Positions 11,953 to 23,077 of a DNA stretch of 64,000 bases are shown in pieces. The notes under the pieces were generated by a model that had not been told where the DNA came from, searched no databases, and was given only the letters and a program-made list of their open reading frames with translations. The stretch lies in NCBI GenBank assembly GCA_949752795.1, contig OX457056.1, positions 204,167,654 through 204,231,653 on the forward strand. The letters are read 5' to 3'. Every line of letters begins with the position of its first letter. Within the stretch, counting starts at the first letter, position 1. Source of the stretch: Hyperoodon ampullatus (taxonomy: Eukaryota; Chordata; Mammalia; Artiodactyla; Ziphiidae). The translations under genes were made by a program, and so were the position numbers.

Positions 11953-12351
11953 TGGTTTTTTAAAAAGCCAGAAATAACAAGTCCAAATGGAGTCATTTGC
12001 CCCCACAAGAGCAAAGCAAGACTTAATTGCAATTCCAACCTCTCCCAGAAATGGAACATTTAAGTAGACAATCCGAAATTTCCTGATCAGCACTTAGTGA
12101 GGTAATCTGCATAATAAGACTCCTGCTGTTCCCTTCCCCCACAAAATGATGACCTGGCCTGAAACAATTCTTTCTTGTCTTTTGCTAATAACATCCTTGC
12201 CCAACCCTCCTTCTGCCTAAAGACCTGCCATTTTGTACAACCCCTTGGAGAGCCCTTCTATTTATTGGACAGGATACTGACTGATTCATGAATCCTTGAA
12301 CAAAGCCAATTAGACCTTCAAATTTACTTGGTCAAATTTTGTTTTTTAACA
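11953..12351 (+). repeat. 5' LTR of the endogenous retrovirus
   Basis: The 399-bp LTR begins TGGTTTTTTAAAAAG and ends GTTTTTTAACA, giving TG...CA termini. It aligns along its length with 27584-27972. Its TATA-like element is mutated: CTGCCTAAAG where the 3' LTR has CTGCCTATAAAAA. Confidence 0.85.
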
Positions 12352-12354
12352 GAT

Positions 12355-12374
12355 TGGTGGCAGTAGTGGGATCC
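12355..12374 (+). other. Degenerate primer-binding site (tRNA-Leu-like)
   Basis: TGGTGGCAGTAGTGGGATCC lies 3 nt after the LTR. From memory of mammalian tRNA-Leu 3' ends, it matches the expected complement (TGGTGTCAGAAGTGGGATTC) at all but about three positions. The tRNA identity is an inference. Confidence 0.5.
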
Positions 12375-12683
12375 AAAGTGAACTTCCGATGGCTTTCAGA
12401 ACATTCAGGCATGGTACCCCGTGAACTATTTTGAGTTCACTGCCTTTTCTCACTGTTTCTGAGGGAGGTTGGCAAGTTCCTCTCTGGTTAGCTCTGCTTT
12501 TTTTGCATTCAAGCTCCCAATCTAATTGACTTTCCTCTACAGGACAGGTCAGCTTGAGCTTGTAGATGATTCTACCCAGAGCCCAACTGAGCTGGTGGAT
12601 GCTTCTGCCTACAGCCCAGCCCCTAACTTTTCAGACCACAATTCCCCAGGTGAAAAACCCAGCCCTTAGCTCTGTCCCTAGAT

Positions 12684-13160
12684 TCCACTTTGGACACTGT
12701 TGATAATTTGGTCTGCAGTTCTCTGTTTGTTTGGAGTCCTTCCCCAGGTTTCATGTTGGGAGCTGTTGTGGGCAGCTGGAGCTCTCCATAGGTGTGGAAT
12801 TAGACTACAGTCCCCACTCTTTGGGGTTTGCTGGTCCAATCGTTTCCCCAATCCAAGGTTCCATAGGAATTGGTGGGGTGTGCACAAGGCCATCTTCTGG
12901 CCAGGACACAGTAACATCTCTTACTTACTGCTAATACATTAAGGTGTTTGTCTTGTTTTGTGCAGCTAAAGGCTATTGCTAAGTGGGTACCTGGAAAACC
13001 AAAAGAAACCCCTGTGGGTTTTGTCCCAGGATCCCCAGATTCCATGTTGGGAACTGTTGGTGGCAGCTCTAGTTCCCCATTTATTTGGAATCATTCTGAA
13101 GTCCCCATTTTTGGGGACCTGCAGGTTCAGTTCTTTCTCCACTCCCCAGATTATTAGTAT
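12684..13160 (+). repeat. Diverged tandem repeats in the retroviral leader
   Basis: The units near 12755-12860 and 13041-13150 share blocks such as CATGTTGGGA, GGCAGCT, TTTGGGG and CCAGATT-like ends in the same order, about 290 bp apart. A shorter related block begins at 12684. They appear to be old internal duplications of the leader. Confidence 0.6.
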
Positions 13161-13498
13161 GGCTCTAAGAAACCCAAAGGCCTAGCTAAAGAAATGGGAT
13201 TCTTTATATCCAAAGAGTTGTGTGTGTCACCTTCTGGCATACTTGCTTACTTTGTGTTTAAAAACTATAGTCCTGGAAGTTGAAGATCTCTAACAAGATG
13301 GCAAGATTTTATTAAAAACAATCTAGAATTACAACAGTCATTATGAGGAAAATTCCAAAGAGATAAGATCATTTAAAAAGTGCACTTAAAAGAAAGAGCT
13401 CCTAAATCAAACAGAATTGAATACCTATTTTAATTAGCATGATGAAGGTTCCAAAATTTTTGAAATTTCAAAATAGTTTCATTAAAAGATTGGTTGTA

Positions 13499-14407
13499 CA
13501 GTCAGTGCACGTGTGTGTACTCTGCGCATGCCCAGTGCAGGGCCTTTTACATATAGCTCTTCATTTCATCACCACAACCCATTAGGGAGGGATTATGATC
13601 CTCATGAAAGCCTGTAGCCTGTTAAGAGGCATTGCTGATATTCAAAGCCAGTTCTTTTTCCAAAGCCCATGTTCTTATTCACCTGGAGATGCTGCCACAG
13701 CATCTCTTCCCTAACCCCATTAGTTTTTGCTGTTGTCTACTTCTGTCCCAATGATTTGTTCACTCATGCATCATATATCAAATAGCTATGAGATTCTTAA
13801 TATGCGTCCTGCCCTGTGCTAGATGCTCTCAATACAGCAGGGAAATCAATGTGTTTCTTCCATTCATGGAACTTACAGCCAATCAGAGGAAACTGAGAAT
13901 TACTAATCATCATCATCAAACAGTATTTATTTAGTACCTAGAAAGTGCAGTCTCTGTCATTTTTGCAGCAATGCTTTACTTTTGTGATATCACCTTCACT
14001 TTACATATAAGGACATTTGGCAATTGGTTCTGATTTCAGTCAGCTGTAAAGTGTCTGATCTGGGATGCCAGCCTTGGCCTGCAGAATGTTCTGTTGCCTC
14101 CTCATGACATCACCCTGCCTCATTACTATGCCTCTTGATTCTTCAATGAATCGCTCATCAGGAACATAAGTCCCCTGTGCCACTATCTTTTGCATTTTTT
14201 TGCCACTACCATGTTGTTACTTTCCCTCTAAGTCACTTCTCTGTCAGAATCTCCCACAGATGGGATTTTTTTACAAAGTAATGTGTTCAAAGTAATGTGC
14301 TAATACTGTCTCTAACAGCCTCATCTCCCATGAGAAACACACATGCACATGCACACACACACACACACACTTTAGCCATGGCGCGTGTATTAAATGAACT
14401 GAAAAAA
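13499..14407 (+). pseudogene. Processed retrocopy of an unidentified polyadenylated transcript
   Basis: The insert of about 909 bp ends with ATTAAATGAACTG followed by a run of A, which fits a poly(A) signal and tail. It is bracketed by a perfect 15-bp duplication, AAAAGATTGGTTGTA (13484-13498 and 14408-14422). The left boundary reads ATT/AAAAGA, the L1 endonuclease consensus. Inside are MIR-like (about 13500-13690 and 13925-14110) and L2-like (13745-13900) segments and a CA microsatellite (14350-14370), but no long open frame. That resembles the 3' UTR of an mRNA or a long non-coding RNA. I cannot name the parent gene. It sits inside the retrovirus, so it is younger than it. Confidence 0.8.
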
Positions 14408-14422
14408 AAAAGATTGGTTGTA

Positions 14423-16273
14423 ATGGCTAATGAAAAATTAAAGACACTAAAGGTATTTAAAACAACACCTAGGCATCCCCCATTACATCCTTCTAGGCGG
14501 TCATCACAACACTGGCTCAGAAATTGATGCCTCAATTGTAATCAACTGAAAGAAACACTGGAAAAAAGATTCTCTTCAAAGGCCCTCGCAAATTCTTCAA
14601 CATCAACTTAAGTGCCCCGATATAGGTCCCTCCCAGAGTTGACAAAATTCTGAGGGCTTTTCTGGTAAACTGCTACATTATTCCCTTAAACAGCCAAGGG
14701 GAAACTAAAGTTAAAATTTATTGGGTTGTTCAATACTGCCAGAAATATTCAGTTTGTTCCAACTGAAACCTGACAAGATATTTGAAAGGATTTAATAACT
14801 TTATGATCAGAAATGTGGCCAGATTGGAAGCTGTTATTCAGGGCCTGCTAGGAGTTTTTTATTTTTAGGGTTCTCCCCTTAGCTAAATGTATCCAGAGGG
14901 AAGGAGACATTCCAGCAATAGGTGGATGGGTACATCCCATCTCAGAATATAGAGACTAACCCAATTTTTTTTTTAAGTTCACGTGATCTAAGGTTAATCT
15001 TTCATAAATAAAATCTAGTTTGTTGGTTGGTTTAATTAAAACAGACATGTCTTTAGAGTTACCAGCATTAAATATAACACTTTTATTCTACCTTGATTTA
15101 CAAATTTGTCAGCAAGAAAAATAGGTATGATGAAGTTTTTATAGATAATATAAACCACTTTTAGGAGCATATGATTTAGATGGGTGTAATTGGATAAGAG
15201 TTCATAGATAAACTTTTTAACAACAATTATATTTTATGGTATATGTACTTAAAACTAGCGACTAAAATTTTTTTGGTAGTTTGAAACCTTAGAGTTTTGC
15301 TAAATTAAGGTAAATGATGGGAATTCATTGAATATCTAGAGGCCAAATTTAAAAAAAACTGAAACATTAATTATTGAACATAGGTTTATCTATTTTAGGC
15401 TTCTTTTTAGAGAAACTAAAGATAAATTTGGTTCTCTTAGAAAACATGTCTTTTGTCACGTTGAAAGATTGCACTGTGAAGAAGCACATGTTTCTAGAAA
15501 TAATGAAATGTATTCATGAATTTGTCAAACTAAAGAACACTGGTATAAGAGACAGTCTACGATCGTTCACTTCTTAAATTTTCACTAGAAATAAAGTTTC
15601 TAAAGGTTTAGAATACTAATGTAATTAAAGCTACTGAAAACAAAAAATGAGACATCTCCATATGCAAAGAAAGTAGGTTGTGTGTTTTTGGCTAAGAAAA
15701 GTATGAAGACTGAAGATGCATTTTTGTTAAGGGAAATGAGAGTAATTTTGTCTAAACTAGAATTTCTGGTTATTTCAGAATGGAAGGGAAGAAAATGAAG
15801 GACTAAATGTATACAGAAAGAAAGAGGAAAAAAAAATTTACCTTGTGTAATCAAGCTGACTAAAATCCCATTGTTACTATAAGGGTTTTCAAAATTAAGA
15901 TTTGACATCACAGTGTATTTATGTAACTAGAACTTTTCTTTCATCTGCTAACTAGATAATTAAGTATTTTTTCATACTGATCTGTGATACTATTTAGTCA
16001 AGTATCCAAACATTTTGATATCTTCAACAAACCTTCCAAAATCAAGTTCCAAAAATGAAGTCTTTTTGACCTGGAAAATACTTTGGGATTTTTCCAGAGG
16101 GCCCCTGGAACATTCCAAAATATTTCTTAGACTAATTTGGCTTACTTGATACATTAAATTACATGGGAAGTATTGCTAAATAAGAAGTAACATTAAGCCT
16201 TGTTCATGTTCTGTCTGCATAGATAGGTGTTATAAGTGTTCCAGAAATTATGTAAAATTCCTGGAAGTCTGAT
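14423..16273 (+). pseudogene. Degraded retroviral interior (gag/early pol position)
   Basis: By position this is where gag, protease and reverse transcriptase should be. Frames are short and I recognise no motif with certainty; much of 14,950-16,200 is AT-rich. It may include unrelated insertions that I cannot resolve. Confidence 0.4.
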
Positions 16274-16545
16274 GTGTCCTGCTATAAAATGTTGTCTGTT
16301 ATCAAAATTGAGGCTCACACTAAAAGGACTGAACATGAGTATCAGGGAAATGCCCTGGCTGACTTTCACGCAAGAGAAGGAGCAATAGAATCTATAAAGA
16401 TTGTGGCACATGTGGATGAAGCCTATTCTGCTTCTGCAAAAAATGACCCCTCATCGCCCGACTTTGAAAATCTGATGTCCTTGTAACATGGCAACAATCT
16501 GCTCCTGAATCAGAGACATTAAGATGGGTAAACAATGGCTGTAAA
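16274..16545 (+). pseudogene. Retroviral pol remnant: RNase H end and integrase N-terminal region
   Basis: A 70-codon frame contains a stretch like the end of gammaretroviral RNase H (a GNALADFHA-type segment), followed after a stop by a region like the start of integrase. The L1 at 16546 cuts it off. It is a decayed fragment. Confidence 0.55.
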
Positions 16546-17446
16546 TTAATCTCCAAAATATATAAACAGCTCATGCAGCTCAATATTAAAAAAAACAAAC
16601 AACCCAATCCAAAAATGGACAGAAGACCTAAATAGACATTTCTCCAAAGAAGACCTACAGATGGCCCAGAAGCACATGAAACACTGCTCAACATCACTAA
16701 TTATTAGAGACATGCAAATCAAAACTACAACGAGGTATCACCTCACACCAGTTGGAATGGGCATCATCAGAAAATCTACAAACAACAAATGCTGGAGAGG
16801 GTGTGGAGAAAAGGGAACCCTCTTGCACTGTTGGTGGGAATGAAAATTGATACAGCCACTATGGAGAACAGTACGGAGGTTCCTTAAAAAACGAAAAATA
16901 GAATTACCATATGACCCAGCAATCCCACTACTGGGCATATACCCAGGGAAAACCATAATTCAAAAAGACACATGCCCCCCAATGTTCATTGCAGCACTAT
17001 TTACAATAGCCAGGTCATGGAAGCAACCTAAATGCCCATTGACAGAGGAATGGATAAAGAAGATGTGGTACATATATACAATGGATTATTACTCAGCCAT
17101 AAAAAGGAACGAAATTGGGTTATTTGTAGAGATGTGGATGGATCTACAGACTGTCATACAGAGTGAAGTAAGTCAGAAAAAGAAAAACAAATATTGTATA
17201 TTAACGCATATATGTGGAACCTAGAAAAATGGTACAGATGAACTGGTTTGCAGGGCAGAAATAGAGGCACAGATGTAGAGAACAAATGTATGGACACCAA
17301 GGGGGTAAAGCGGTTGGGGAGGTCGGTGGTGTGATGAATTGAGAGATTGGGTTTGACATATATACACTAATATGTATAAAATGGATAACTAATAAGAACC
17401 TGCTGTATAAAAAAATAAATAAAATTAAATTCAAGAAAAAAAAATA
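16546..17446 (+). mobile_element. 5'-truncated LINE-1 inside pol
   Basis: The element starts within the ORF2 C-terminal region at TTAATCTCCAAAATATA and covers the Cys-rich domain (frames 16661-16843 and 16847-17224, shifted by one indel), the 3' UTR and an A-rich tail near 17430-17446. It is in the same orientation as the retrovirus. I found no convincing target duplication. Confidence 0.88.
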
Positions 17447-18130
17447 AAGGAACAGACAGGCCTATGGGAAAAACAAGTTGGTGGCTTGGTTCTTCCCGGC
17501 TCTCTGGCAAACCCCATTTTTTGTTTGCAAATTTCTTAACTCACTATAGAAAAAAATTTTTTGTCTCCAAAGGCCTCAGAACTCCTCCTCTGGGCCCTTT
17601 GAGTGTCTGTACCTGAACTTTGTCCAACTGTCATTTAGTATGGGTTATCAGTATGTTCTTGTTGTTGCATGTACATTTTCTGGGTGGGTTGTAGTCTTCC
17701 CTGCGGCACTTATATAAACAATCAGGCCAAATTTAATATAAGCAAATTAGTTTTAGTGAGGTTATGTTTGGGGAAAAATGTAGAGAGAAGAATTATGTTT
17801 GTACTTTTATAGATATTAGATTCTAGCCTTGTTAATTATCTTTGAGGTTTTGTTATATAAATGTAAACTAGACTGAATCCTGAATTCTTCTAGTTTCCTC
17901 AAATATATGGCCATGAGAAATGTTTCACATTTTCTCCCACCCTTCTGCTTTGAAATCACAAAACAAAAGATGGCCCTTCAATCTCCTTGAAAGGGACTGT
18001 ACCGGGTCCTCCTCACTACCCAGATGGCAGCCAAACTTCAGGACTTGAGCCTCAGATACACATCACACAGATAAAAGGGCTACACCTGACATCTGGTTCT
18101 GTACAAATGCTAGAGACCTTCAAATCTAAT
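17447..18130 (+). pseudogene. Retroviral integrase C-terminal remnant
   Basis: Resumed pol sequence follows the L1. Around 17985-18130 the translation resembles the integrase C-terminal fold region of gammaretroviruses (a GTVPGPPHYP-like shifted segment and a nearby alternative frame with a YQVLLTT-like match), broken by shifts. Confidence 0.5.
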
Positions 18131-18690
18131 TGACGAGGAAGAGGAGGAGCTGCCATTGAGGTAGACTGCTTCCACCCAAAATGATGGATCAAGACCGACT
18201 TTAACTAAACATGAAACCCTTTCTTATCTTTCCTTTACTCTGGCATTGACCTTTCCTTTACTCTGGCATACACCCTCATCTGTATCTCCCAGGCCGTTGA
18301 TAAGGGGAGTAACCCCTGGAATTTAGAGCAACTTTTATTTCAGGCTAAGAGAAATTTCACTGACCCCTGGCTTGAATGGGCACATGCAACAATTCTTACA
18401 AATGAATCCATTAACAGTGCCGCCTTAGTGGAAGTAGTTTGTGCCCCAACAGGATTTATCTTTTTCTGTGGTGGTTATGATTCTCCTTGGACCTATGAGT
18501 GCCTAGATGGCTGGTGCACAGGTGAACAATGCTTCCTGTGTTATCTAACCATGTCCCTAACTATTCTGGAAAGGACTGACCAGGAGTTTTTTTCATGATT
18601 CATGGTTCACTGCCTTTAGCAGGGCCCTAGTTCCCTGATTAGGAGTAGATGTGAATGAGACTATGATCAGAAACCTCTCCTTAACTCTTT
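18131..18690 (+). pseudogene. Retroviral env remnant, surface-subunit region
   Basis: About 18300-18590 reads as a Cys- and Trp-containing ectodomain-like segment in the position of env, with stops. The L1M at 18691 interrupts it. Confidence 0.5.
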
Positions 18691-19520
18691 TTTCCTTAGT
18701 CCTATTGAGATATAATTGACACACAGCACTGTATAGATTTGACATAAATACACTACCATGTGTAAAATAGATAGCTAGTGGGAACCTGCTGTATAGCACA
18801 GGGAGCTCAGCTCAGTGCTCTGTGAAGATCTAGATGGGTGGGATGGGGGGAGGGGCAGGGAGGTCCAAGAGGGAGGGGTTCACTGATTCACTTCGCTGTA
18901 CAGCAGAAACTAACACAACATTGTAAATCAATTACACTCCAAAAAAAAATGTATAGCATAATGACTTGACCTTCATACATCATGAAATGACTACCACACT
19001 AACTTTAGTAAACATCCATCATCTCGTATAGCTATAAAATTAAAGACATAGAAGAAAATATTTTTTCCTTGTGATGAGAACTCCTGGGATTTACTCTTAA
19101 CAATTTTCATATGTAACATACAGCAGTGTTAAATATATTTATCTTGCTGTACATTACATCTGTAGTACTTATTTTTTATCTGAAAGTTTATACCTTTTGA
19201 CTGCCTTCATTCATTTCTCCCTTCTCCCACTCCTCGCCTGTAGTAACTACAAATCTGATCTCTTTTTATGAGTTTGCTTTGAAATATGATTGACCAACAT
19301 TATGTTAGTTCCTAGTGCACAACATAGTGATTCAATATTTCTATGCATTTCAAAATGATCACCATGATAAGTCTAGTTACAATGTCACTATACAAATTAT
19401 TAGTTATTGACTATATTCCCCACACTGTGCATTTCATACTTGTGATTAATTTATTTTGTACCTCTTAATCTCCATCACCTATTTCTCTCCTCCCTCCATC
19501 TTCCTGAAACTTCTCCTTAA
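18691..19520 (-). mobile_element. Old L1M 3' end, antisense, inside env
   Basis: TTGAGATATAATTGACA and the following text are typical of the antisense 3' region of ancient L1. A near-duplicate, AACCTCTCCTTAAC versus AACTTCTCCTTAAC, flanks it (near 18680 and 19508), consistent with a target duplication of about 15 bp. A younger L1 tail lies within it. Confidence 0.65.
18735..18950 (+). mobile_element. L1 3'-UTR fragment nested in the L1M
   Basis: The segment contains the L1 3' UTR landmarks AGCACAGGGAGCTCAGCTC and GTACAGCAGAAACTAACACA and ends in an A run. TGTATAG borders it on both sides, a plausible 7-bp target duplication. Confidence 0.8.
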
Positions 19521-19973
19521 CCCTTGATGATAATGCAGATTCTATTGCTAAGCCATTACCTGCCCAGCAAAAGTCTTTGGACTCTCTCTGGCCAAGGTTG
19601 TTCTTATTAATAGAATACTCCTTGATTATCTTTTAACTGATTAAGGAGGTGTCTGGGCTGTGGCCAACACTACCTGCTACACCTGGATTAACACTTCTGG
19701 GGAAGTTGAAACTCAGATATATAAGGTCACTGAGTAAGCCACTTGGCTTTAGAAGATGACTCCTTTCGTGGGGTCTTTTTTTGACTTATTTGATTCTGAT
19801 TGGTTTTGGTCTTGGGGACCATGGCTCCCAAGTGCACTCAAAATATTGGGAATTGATATGCTTATAGTTATTATAAAAATCTCCCTGGTGCATTGTGTCC
19901 TCTCAAAATCTTTAAATACATGTTTCCAGCCACTAACTGCCAAGCAAATGATCTCCCTAAGACTGGAACATCA
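19521..19973 (+). pseudogene. Retroviral env remnant, transmembrane-subunit region
   Basis: Around 19640-19780 there is a segment like the disulfide-motif region of gammaretroviral transmembrane proteins, with one of the paired cysteines replaced. A hydrophobic stretch at the membrane-anchor position follows. Stops interrupt both, so it is not functional. Confidence 0.5.
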
Positions 19974-19987
19974 AAAAAAGGAATGAG

Positions 19988-22130
19988 GAGACCTTCAAGA
20001 TGGCGGAAGAGTAAGACGTGGAGATCACCTTCCTCCCCACAAATACATCAGAAATACATCTACATGTGGAACAACTCCTACAGAACACCTACTGAACGCT
20101 AGCAGAAGACCTCAGACTTCCCGAAAGGCAATAAACTCCCCACGTACCTGGGTAGGGCAAAAGAAAAAAGGAAAAACAGAAACAAAAGAATAGGGACAGG
20201 CCCTGCACCTCTGGGAGGGAGCTGTGAAGGAGGAAAGGTTTCCACACACTAGGAAGCCCCTTTACTGGTGGAGACGGGGGCGTGGGGTGGCCGGGGGGAA
20301 GCTTCAGAGCCACGGAGGAGAGCGCAGCAATAGGGGTGCAGAGGGCAAGCAGAGAGATTCCCTCACAAAGGATCAGTGCCGACCAGCACTCATCAGCCTG
20401 AGACGCTTGTCTGCTCACCCACCGGGGCGGGCAGGGGCTGGGAGCTGAGGCTCGGGCTTCGGAGGTCAGACCCCAGGGAGAGGACTGGGGTTGGCGGCCT
20501 GAACACAGCCTGAACGGGGCTAGTGAGCCACAGCTAGCCGGGAGGGAGTCCGGGAAAAAGTCTGGAACTGCCGAAGAGGCAAGAGACCATTGTTTTGGGG
20601 TGCGCGAGGAGAGGGGATTCAAAGCACCGACTAAACGAGTTGCAGAGACAGGCGCAAGCCGCGGCTATCAGCACGGATCCCAGAGACGGGCATGAAACGC
20701 TAAGCTGCTGCTGCAGCCACCAAGAAACGGGTGTGCAAGCACAGGTCACTATCCACACCTCCCCTCCTGGGAGCCTGTGCAGCCCGCCACTGCCAGGGTC
20801 CCGTGCGTGATCCAGGGACAACTTCCCCGGGAGAACGCACGGCGCGCCTCAGGCTGGTGCAACGTCAAGCTGGCCTCTGCTGCCTCAGGCTCACCCGGCA
20901 TCCATACCCCTCCCTCCCTCCCTGCCTGAGTGAGCCAGAGCCCCCGAATCAGCCTCTTCTTCAACCTCGTCCTGTCTGGGCAGGAACAGACGCCCTCAGG
21001 TGACCTACACACAGAGATGGGACCAAATCCAAAGCTGAACCCCAGGAGCTGTGCAAACAAAGAAGAGAAAGGGAAATTTCTCCCAGCAGCCTCAGGAGCA
21101 GCGGATTAAATCTCCACAATCAACTTGATGTACCCTGCATCTGTGGAGTACCTGAATAGACAGCAAATCATCCCAAAATTGAGGTGGTAGACTTTGGGAA
21201 CAATGATATATATATATTTTTCCTTTTCCTCTTTTTTTTTTTTTTTGAGGTACGCAGGCCTCTCACTGTTGTGGCCTCTCCTGTTGCGGAGCACAGGCTC
21301 CAGATGCACAGGCTCAGCAGCCATAGCTCACGGGCCCAGCCGCTCCGTGGCATATGGGATCCTCCCGGACCGGGGCACGAACCCATATCCCCTGCATCGG
21401 CAGGCAGACTTTCAACCACTGCGCCACCAGGGAGGCCCACCTTTTCCTCTTTTTTGAGAGTGTATGTGTATACTTTTTTGTGTGATTTTTTCTGTATAGC
21501 TTTGCTTTTACCATTTGTCCTAGGGTTATGTCTGTCCATTAAAATTTTTTTTTAATAATTATTTTTTATTTTAATAACTTTAATTTATTTTTTTAAATTT
21601 TTCTTTCTTTCTTTTTTTCTCCCTTTTCTTCTGAGCCATGTGGCTGAGAGGGTCTTTGTGTTCCGGCCAGGTGTTAGGCCTGCGCCTCTGAGGTGGGAGA
21701 GCCGAGTTCAGGACATTGGTCCACCAGAGACCTCCGGCTTTACATAATATCAGGTGGCGGTAGCTCTCCCAAAGATCTCCATCTCAGCGCTAAGACCCAG
21801 CTCCCCTCAATGACCAGCAAGCTCCAGCGCTGGACACCCTATGCCAAAAAACTAGCAAGACAGGAAAGCAACCCCACCCATTAGCAGAGAGGCTGCCTAA
21901 AATCATAAGGTCACAGACAGCCCAAAACACACCACCAGACGTGGTCTTGCCCACCAGAAAGACAAAATCTAGCCTCAACCACCAGAACATAGGCACTAGT
22001 CTCCTTCACCAGGAAGCCTATACAATCCACTGAACCAACCTTACCCACTGGGGGCAGACACCAAAAACAATGGGAACTACGAATCTGCAGCCTGCAAAAA
22101 GGAGACCTCAAACACAGTAAATTAAGCAAA
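19988..22130 (+). promoter_or_regulatory. L1 5' UTR and internal promoter region
   Basis: The region is GC- and CpG-rich between about 20,270 and 20,980, as expected for an L1 promoter. Open frames across it (for example 20089-20622 on the minus strand) are by-products of GC content. About 200 bp of its length is the SINE insertion. Confidence 0.75.
21238..21439 (-). mobile_element. CHR-type SINE in the L1 5' UTR
   Basis: This is an antisense copy with its poly-T side on the left and the reversed head (CCACCAGGGAGGCCC) on the right. CCTTTTCCTCTTTTTT flanks it at 21222-21237 and 21440-21455, a 16-bp target duplication. Confidence 0.93.
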
Positions 22131-23019
22131 ATGAGAAGACAGAGAAACACAGAGCAGATGAAGGAGCAAGGTAAAAACCCAACGGACCAAACAAATGAAG
22201 AGGAGATAGGCAGTCTACCTGAAAAAGAATTCAGAGTAATGACAGTAAAGATGATTCAAAATCTTGGAAATAGAATGGAGAAAATACAAGAAATGTTTAA
22301 CAAAGACCTAAAAGAACTAAAGAGCAAACAAACAGTGATGAACAACACAATAAATGAAATTAAAAATTATCTAAAAGGAATCAATAGCAGAATAACTGAG
22401 GCAGAAGAACGGATAAGTGACCTGGAAGATAAAATAGTAGAAATAACTACTGCAGAGCAGAATAAAGAAAAAAGAATGAAAAGAATTGAGGACAGTCGCA
22501 GAGGCCTCTGGGACAACATTAAGTGCACCAACATTCGAATTATAGGGGTCCCAGAAGAAGAAGAGAAAAAGAAAGGGACTGAGAAAGTATTTGAAGAGAT
22601 TATAGTTGAAAACTTCCCTAATATGGGATAGGAAGTAGTTAATCAAGTCCAGGAAGTACAGAGAGTCCCATACAGGATAAATCCAAGGAGAAACATGCCA
22701 AGACACGTGTCAAACAATCAAAAATTAAATACAAAGAAAAATATTAAAAGCAGCAAGAGAAAAACAACAAACAACATACAAGGGAATCCCCATAAGGTTA
22801 ACAGCTGATCTTTCAGCACAAACTCTGCAAGCTAGAAGGGAGTGGCAGGACATATTTAAAGTGATGAAAGGGAAAAACCTACAACCAAAATTACTCTACC
22901 CAGCAAGGATCTCATTCAGATTTGATGGAGAAATTAAAACCTTTACAGACAAGCAAAAGCTAAGAGAATTCAGCACCACCAAACCAGCTTTGCAACAAAT
23001 GCTAAAGGAACTTCTCTAG
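22131..23019 (+). pseudogene. L1 ORF1 (RNA-binding protein), broken
   Basis: Intact ORF1p forms trimers through a coiled coil and binds L1 RNA. Here 166 codons are open to 22628: a polar N-terminus, a coiled coil (about residues 45-125) and the start of the RRM (NIRIIGVPEEEE). A stop at 22629 and a frameshift follow, and the rest of the RRM and the C-terminal domain continue as decayed sequence to the TAG at 23017. It makes no complete protein. Confidence 0.85.
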
Positions 23020-23077
23020 GCAGGAAACACAAGAGAAGGAAAAGACCTACAATACCAAACCCAAAACAATTAAGAAA

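Noticed and set aside
12684..13160. Spaced repeats considered as a CRISPR-like array
   Set aside because: Units are long, few and diverged, and they sit in a retroviral leader in a mammalian genome.
14350..14370. CA-rich tract considered as a regulatory element
   Set aside because: It is a plain dinucleotide repeat within the retrocopy.
20089..20622. A 177-codon minus-strand frame
   Set aside because: It is antisense to the CpG-rich L1 5' UTR; composition explains the lack of stops.
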